A stretch of 64,000 nucleotides of DNA from Closterium sp. NIES-65. Lineage: Eukaryota > Streptophyta > Zygnematophyceae > Desmidiales > Closteriaceae. The notes under the pieces are model-generated. The model had not been told where the DNA came from. It saw only the letters and a list, made by a program, of their open reading frames with translations, and did no database searches. Shown piece by piece: positions 59,721-64,000 of this stretch. Where the stretch lies: positions 841,501-905,500 of the forward strand of contig CANXME010002474.1 in assembly GCA_948144175.1 (NCBI GenBank), in the 5' to 3' direction. How positions within the stretch are numbered: position 1 is the stretch's first letter; the number at the start of each line of letters is the position of its first letter. Position numbers and translations under genes: made by a program.

Positions 59721-62172
59721 AAGTTGTGCCAACTACTAACGAGACTGCCTGCTCGCCCAACCACACTGACCCTCACCGAGTCACAGTACCGATTCACGCC
59801 ATCGATCGGGCTCGGATGAATAAGGAGGGTACAGCGACGGATTGCCCGGTACTGATCTACGGGAAAATACAGGGAGCAGCAGTGAAGATCTTCATTGACG
59901 GAGGGGCAAGCCACAGCTTAGTTAATACCGCAACCGCACGAAAATTACAGTTAACGCTTAACCGATGTTTACCTGAGATAGATGCACGCTTAGTCGACGG
60001 CACGCCCCTGGCCATACGGGAAAAGGTGGAGCGCGTAAAAGTCCGCTGCGGGGGGAACTTCGGGTTTACACAGGAAATGCTCGCGACGACACTGGATGGG
60101 CACGACATTTTATTGGGACGTGATTGGCTGCGACGGTACAACCCACGGATCGACTGGACGACGGGGAGCTGCACAGTACGGAGTAGTGGTAACTGGGTCG
60201 TTCTACCTCGCTGGCAGCCACCCGAATCTTCGACGGTCCAAGTCAACGCTATCACGATGAAACGGGCTGTCGCTGCTGGAGCTGACGTGTACGCAGTGGA
60301 TATCGCACTCGTAGAAAAAGATGAGCAGCCGGGTGATTTGGAGAAACTGCTGGCAGCTGTACCGACCGAACTACAGGCACTACTGAAACGGTTCCCGGGG
60401 ATATTTCCGGATGATTTACCACAGGGACTGCCACCTCAGCGGGCGCACGACCATAGGATCGAGTTAGAACCGGGGGCACAGCCAACTGTACACCGGCAAT
60501 TTCGACTGACCCAGCCCGAGCTCGACGAGTTAAGGAAGCAGTTAGATTACCTGTTAGAGAAGCAGTTTATCCGACCGAGCTCGTCACCGTTCGCCGCACC
60601 GATACTGTTCACACCGAAAAAAGACGGAGGGTTCCACATGTGCATCGACTACCGAGCGCTTAACAGGTAACAGTCAAATCGCGATACCCCATCCCTCGCG
60701 CCGACGAACTGATCGACCAGCTGCGAACAGCACGAGTCTTTTCGAAAATAGATTTACGGGGAGGTTACCATCAGATTCGGGTCGAACCATCGGACTGCGC
60801 TAAAACAGCATTTAGGACTAGGTACGGGTCATTCGAGTATACAGTAATGCCATTCGGGCTGACGAACGCGCCTGCGACATTTCAGATGACCATGAACGAG
60901 GCGTTTAGACCACTTTTAGATAAATGCGTGATAGTTTACCTGGACGATATTCTAGTTTACAGCCGGGATAAGCAGCAGCACTTAGTGGATCTTGACGCAG
61001 TTTTTAAGGTTTTGGAGGAACATCGGCTACTCACCAAGGGCTCCAAGTGCGAGTTTTTTCGGGACAGGCTAGAGTTTTTAGGTCACATCATTTCGGAGGC
61101 TGGGGTTGAGATTGACCCAAAGAAGCTGGATACAGTAAAAGCGTGGCGCCCCCCGACGAACATCACGGAACTGCGGAGTTTTTTAGGATTTGTTAATTAC
61201 GTTCGACGGTTCGTGCCCGACATGGCACGTTTAACAGCCCCACTCACTGATTTACTGCGTAAGGGGGTGGTTTTTACGTGGGGGGAGAAAGAGCATGCTG
61301 CCTTCTCTGCCCTGAAAAACGTTCTCTGTTCACCACCCATTCTACGCATCGCTGGTCCCCACCGCCCTTTCGAAGTGGTTACCGACGCAAGTGACATCGC
61401 CATCGGAGCTGTACTGTTACAGGACTTCGGCGACGGCCTCCAACCCATCGCCTACGAATCACGCAAACTACATCCGCCTGAGCGAAATTACCCGATACAC
61501 GACCGCGAAATGCTCGCGATCGTGCACGCATTCAAAGTGTGGCGCTGCTACTTGACCAGCGCAGACGTGACAGTACGGACAGACCATCGATCTCTACAGT
61601 ACCTCCGCGCACAGCCCCACCTCAACCCACGACAGATTCGATGGCTCGATTTCCTCGAGTCGAATTTTCACTATACGGTCACATACAAAAAAGGAGCCTC
61701 GAATATCGCCGACGCACTGACCCGCCCCACTGCCCAGATCCACGCGATACTACTCGCCCAGACCAGCCCGCTACTGACAGGCCTATTTACCCATGGGTAT
61801 CAAACAGACCCGTTCTTTACAGGAGGCAACTCAGAACAATTCGCAGCGGCAAAAGGAGTCTATTACGTAAAAGCTGGAACCGACCGCATCTGGGTACCAG
61901 GATACACGCTACTGCGGGAACTACTGTTACACGAAGCACACGACGGAGTTACCTCGGGACATTTCGGGGTAGAAAAAACACGGCAGCAGCTGCAGCGGTA
62001 TTACTACTGGCCAGAAATGTTGACTGATGTGCAACGACACGTGGCATCGTGTCCCACTTGCCAGCTCATGAAGTCAAGCAGGAAGCGGCCGGCGGGACAA
62101 TTGCAACCCATCCCGCCCCCAGGGCGTGCTTGGCAGCAGGTGACGATGGATTTCGTCACGGGGTTACCAGCT
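59612..62172 (+). pseudogene. Gypsy-C3 pol with one frameshift, cut by Copia-A4
   Basis: Overlaps the gag end in a different frame. Protease FIDGGASHSLVNTATARKLQ is at about 59898-59950. RT begins ([11 protein letters not shown]), then a missing G near 60668 shifts the frame; LDQ-type RT sequence continues in the new frame ([23 protein letters not shown]). RNase H (VTDASDIAIGAVLLQDFG, HRSLQYLR) and the integrase zinc region (HFGVEKTRQQLQRYYYW, CPTCQ) are intact. Copia-A4 enters just after TMDFVTGLPA. Confidence 0.88.
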
Positions 62173-62306
62173 TGTGAGAATAAGCGAACAGGAATGGATG
62201 CACTAGCAGTGAAAAATGAGTACAAGTAGGAAACCCTAGAATTGTGTACCCCCTATAGGCTAACCCACTGTAGCCTACACAAGCATAACATATATAATGT
62301 TTGACA
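62173..62306 (-). repeat. 3' LTR of Copia-A4
   Basis: 134 bp, TGTGAGAATAAGCG to ATAATGTTTGACA. It is recognisable by the shared centre ACCCTAGAA...GTACCCC and by the downstream CACCCCCATAGGCAAAGTGGGGG, also present in A3. Confidence 0.85.
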
Positions 62307-62512
62307 CACCCCCATAGGCAAAGTGGGGGAGAACAAGGGGTCACAAGACCAGTCAAGCAAAGCAAAGCAAGCTCAGGGTGGATCACAAAGTCACCACACA
62401 GTCCGAGCACAAGAGCAGGGCCAGAGGCCAGTTCACATGCAGGAGTACAGACATATATATAAAACTAGACAAGCAAGAGCAGGTATATATATATGTCACA
62501 GTACAAGTGAAG

Positions 62513-64000
62513 TCAAGAGGAGAGCAAGTGAGGCAAGACAGGTACAAGACCCAGCTGGGTGCAAAAGCGCTGATGGTCACAAGGCGCGAGTGCCTTGGTG
62601 AACACATCAGCAGTGTTGGCCTCAGAGGCCACGTACGCAAGTCGCAACTGACCACGCTGCTGCAGCTCACGAGCAAGGAAGTAGCGGAGAGCAATGTGCT
62701 TCGTTCTGTGCTCCAAGCGCTGCTCTCGACACAAGGCCAGCATGGCCTTGTTGTCTACGTACAGCACTGGAGGAGAACGAGGCGGCTCTCCAAGGTCAGT
62801 CAGCAGGTAGGTGAGCCAGCGAAGCTCCTGTGCAGCCATGGCCCCGGCGTAGATCTCAGCCTCACAACTGGAGCCGAGAACCGAAGACGAGCGAGTAGAC
62901 CGCCACGAGACAGAGCCGGAACCAAGGCTGAAGGTGTAACCCTGTGACGACCGCTGCGTAGCCTGGTCGTCAGCCCAAGAAGCGTCCGCGTGGCCGGTAA
63001 GGACCACTGGACTCCGCCCTCCAAGCACAAGCCCCATGCCCGACGTACTGCACAGGTAGCGCAATACCCTCTTCGCTGCAGCCATGTGCTCTGGTCTGTG
63101 TCTCCCAGGAGCAACATAGCGTGCAAGAATGCTCAGAGGGTATGCAAGGTCAGGTCGTGTGCAGGTCATCAGGTACATGAGGCAGCCAACAAGCTCTGCA
63201 TACGGACCACTCGACTCTACGGACTCATCCGAAGGCAGAGCTGAGAGTGAGTGGCGAGTAGGCAGAGGAGTGGCCTGAGGCGAGGAGTACGTGAAGCCGA
63301 AGCGCTGAAGGACCTGCTGCACCATGTGTGACTGAGTCAAGGTAATGGTGCGGCGTGCTCTGTCCCGAGTGATCTGCAAGCCAAGGTAGCTGCGCAGTTC
63401 ACCCAGGTCTGTGCACGTGTGTCTCTTCAGCAGTTCGGACTTCACGTAGGCGAGTCCAGCAGTGTCCGCTGTGGAAAAGACCAAGTCGTCGACGTACACG
63501 AGGATGTAGAACGGCGGCAGTGAAGTGTCGGTGCGCAGAAACAGCGACGGGTCAGCAGTAGAAGGAGCAAACCCAAGAGCCGCAAGCGTAGTCCTCAGTG
63601 TGTCGTGCCACTCACGCGGTGCCTGGCGGAGACCGTAGACTGGCCGTCGGAGGCTCCACTGGGTGCCAGGAGGGAAAGTCCCAGTGAAGCCAGGTGGACG
63701 GCGCAGCCAGATCTCCTCGTGCAGGCTACCCTGCAGGAACGCAGTGCTGAAGTCGAGAGAGTGAAGCTCGTAGTCGCGCTGAGCTATGTGCAGCAGCACC
63801 CGAAGAGTGGTCATCTTCGGGGTGGGAGAGAAGGTCTGAAAGTAGTCAACTCCCTGCCGCTGACTGAAGCCACGAGCAACGTACCGCGCCTTGAAGACAG
63901 GTGGAGAGCTCGGCGGCCGCTTCACCCGGAAGATCCACATGCCACTGACGATGTTCGCCCCAGGAGGGGGAACTGCGTCAACGTAGGTGCCTGTGGACTT
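62513..64000 (-). CDS. Copia-A4 reverse transcriptase and RNase H, partial
   Basis: Open frame from the window edge to the stop at 62513. It includes MWIFRVKRPPSSPPVFKARY, FLQGSLHEEIWLRRPPGF, YGLRQAPREWHDTLR, the catalytic YVDDLVFSTA, LGLQITRDRARRTITLTQ and RNase H (HADASWADDQATQRSSQGY, SSCEAEIYAGAMAAQELRW, KALAPCDHQRF). One codon is missing relative to A3 (LLHIAQRDYE against LLHIAAQRDYE). No stop is visible in this half, unlike A2. Confidence 0.9.
   Translation of the reverse strand, partial: KSTGTYVDAVPPPGANIVSGMWIFRVKRPPSSPPVFKARYVARGFSQRQGVDYFQTFSPTPKMTTLRVLLHIAQRDYELHSLDFSTAFLQGSLHEEIWLRRPPGFTGTFPPGTQWSLRRPVYGLRQAPREWHDTLRTTLAALGFAPSTADPSLFLRTDTSLPPFYILVYVDDLVFSTADTAGLAYVKSELLKRHTCTDLGELRSYLGLQITRDRARRTITLTQSHMVQQVLQRFGFTYSSPQATPLPTRHSLSALPSDESVESSGPYAELVGCLMYLMTCTRPDLAYPLSILARYVAPGRHRPEHMAAAKRVLRYLCSTSGMGLVLGGRSPVVLTGHADASWADDQATQRSSQGYTFSLGSGSVSWRSTRSSSVLGSSCEAEIYAGAMAAQELRWLTYLLTDLGEPPRSPPVLYVDNKAMLALCREQRLEHRTKHIALRYFLARELQQRGQLRLAYVASEANTADVFTKALAPCDHQRFCTQLGLVPVLPHLLSS

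Larger units (their letters stand above)
58029..64000 (+). mobile_element. Gypsy-C3: chromovirus copy interrupted by Copia-A4, truncated by window edge
   Basis: The left LTR (58029-58360) is followed by a primer site in CTTGGTATTCAGAGCC, gag (58542-59720), and pol from 59612 to the Copia-A4 insertion at 62173. The remainder of integrase, chromodomain and right LTR should lie beyond the window. LTR and proteins are closer to C2 than to C1. Confidence 0.92.
62173..64000 (-). mobile_element. Copia-A4: 3' part of a family A Copia inside Gypsy-C3
   Basis: A minus-strand element with its 3' LTR at 62173-62306 and the C-terminal half of pol to the window edge. It is close to A3 in coding sequence, but its LTR differs clearly from those of A2 and A3. 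The target copy on the left should be CAGCT (62168-62172); the right copy is outside the window. The AGCAA-type repeat before the LTR is shorter than in A3. Confidence 0.92.

Overview
The window looks like a nuclear segment of a GC-rich streptophyte genome, most plausibly a charophyte (zygnematophyte-type) green alga or an early-diverging plant. The evidence is a chloroplast-type 2-Cys peroxiredoxin with a transit peptide, a protein with three HMG boxes (an architecture known from plants), spliceosomal introns with GT-AG borders, and plant-style Copia, chromodomain Gypsy, pogo and PIF/Harbinger elements. The species is inference; no organelle or rRNA marker is present.

Host genes. Four intron-aware host genes are supported: an unidentified 933-residue low-complexity protein (5546-8347, +), a RecQ-family helicase in 8 exons (8859-14197, -), a 3xHMG-box protein in 5 exons (49671-51521, -) and a plastid 2-Cys peroxiredoxin in 6 exons (52588-54003, +). 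The first two are tail-to-tail; the last two are head-to-head across about 1.07 kb.

Transposons. Nearly everything else is transposon. At the left edge lies half of a Copia element (family A, copy A1, 1-2935). Between the RecQ and HMG genes lie a Gypsy chromovirus with by-eye identical LTRs (C1, 14261-19775) and a second Gypsy copy (C2, 20067-49531). C2 is split by three independent insertions: a pogo/Tigger-like DNA transposon with an intact spliced transposase (20892-23937), a different Copia (B, 23975-37542) that itself carries Copia A2 (27699-35176), and Copia A3 (39327-46642). Target-site duplications fix each border: GAAAC for C1, ATAAG for C2, TA for pogo, xCGTT for B, TTCGT for A2 and GTCGA for A3. 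Removing the inserts leaves a C2 of about 5.5 kb, the same size as C1. The pre-insertion spacer between HMG and RecQ was therefore only about 0.5 kb.

Right of the peroxiredoxin gene is a PIF/Harbinger element (54345-57898) with its two usual proteins convergently overlapping. Next is a third Gypsy copy (C3, 58029 to the edge), interrupted by Copia A4 (62173 to the edge).

Main patterns. Premature stops in the retroelements are nearly all C-to-T changes in CAG, CGA or CAA codons, consistent with deamination of methylated cytosines. C1 and A3 have by-eye identical LTR pairs and look recent. C2, B and A2 show about 3 percent LTR divergence. All identifications are from reading the sequence; no database search was run.
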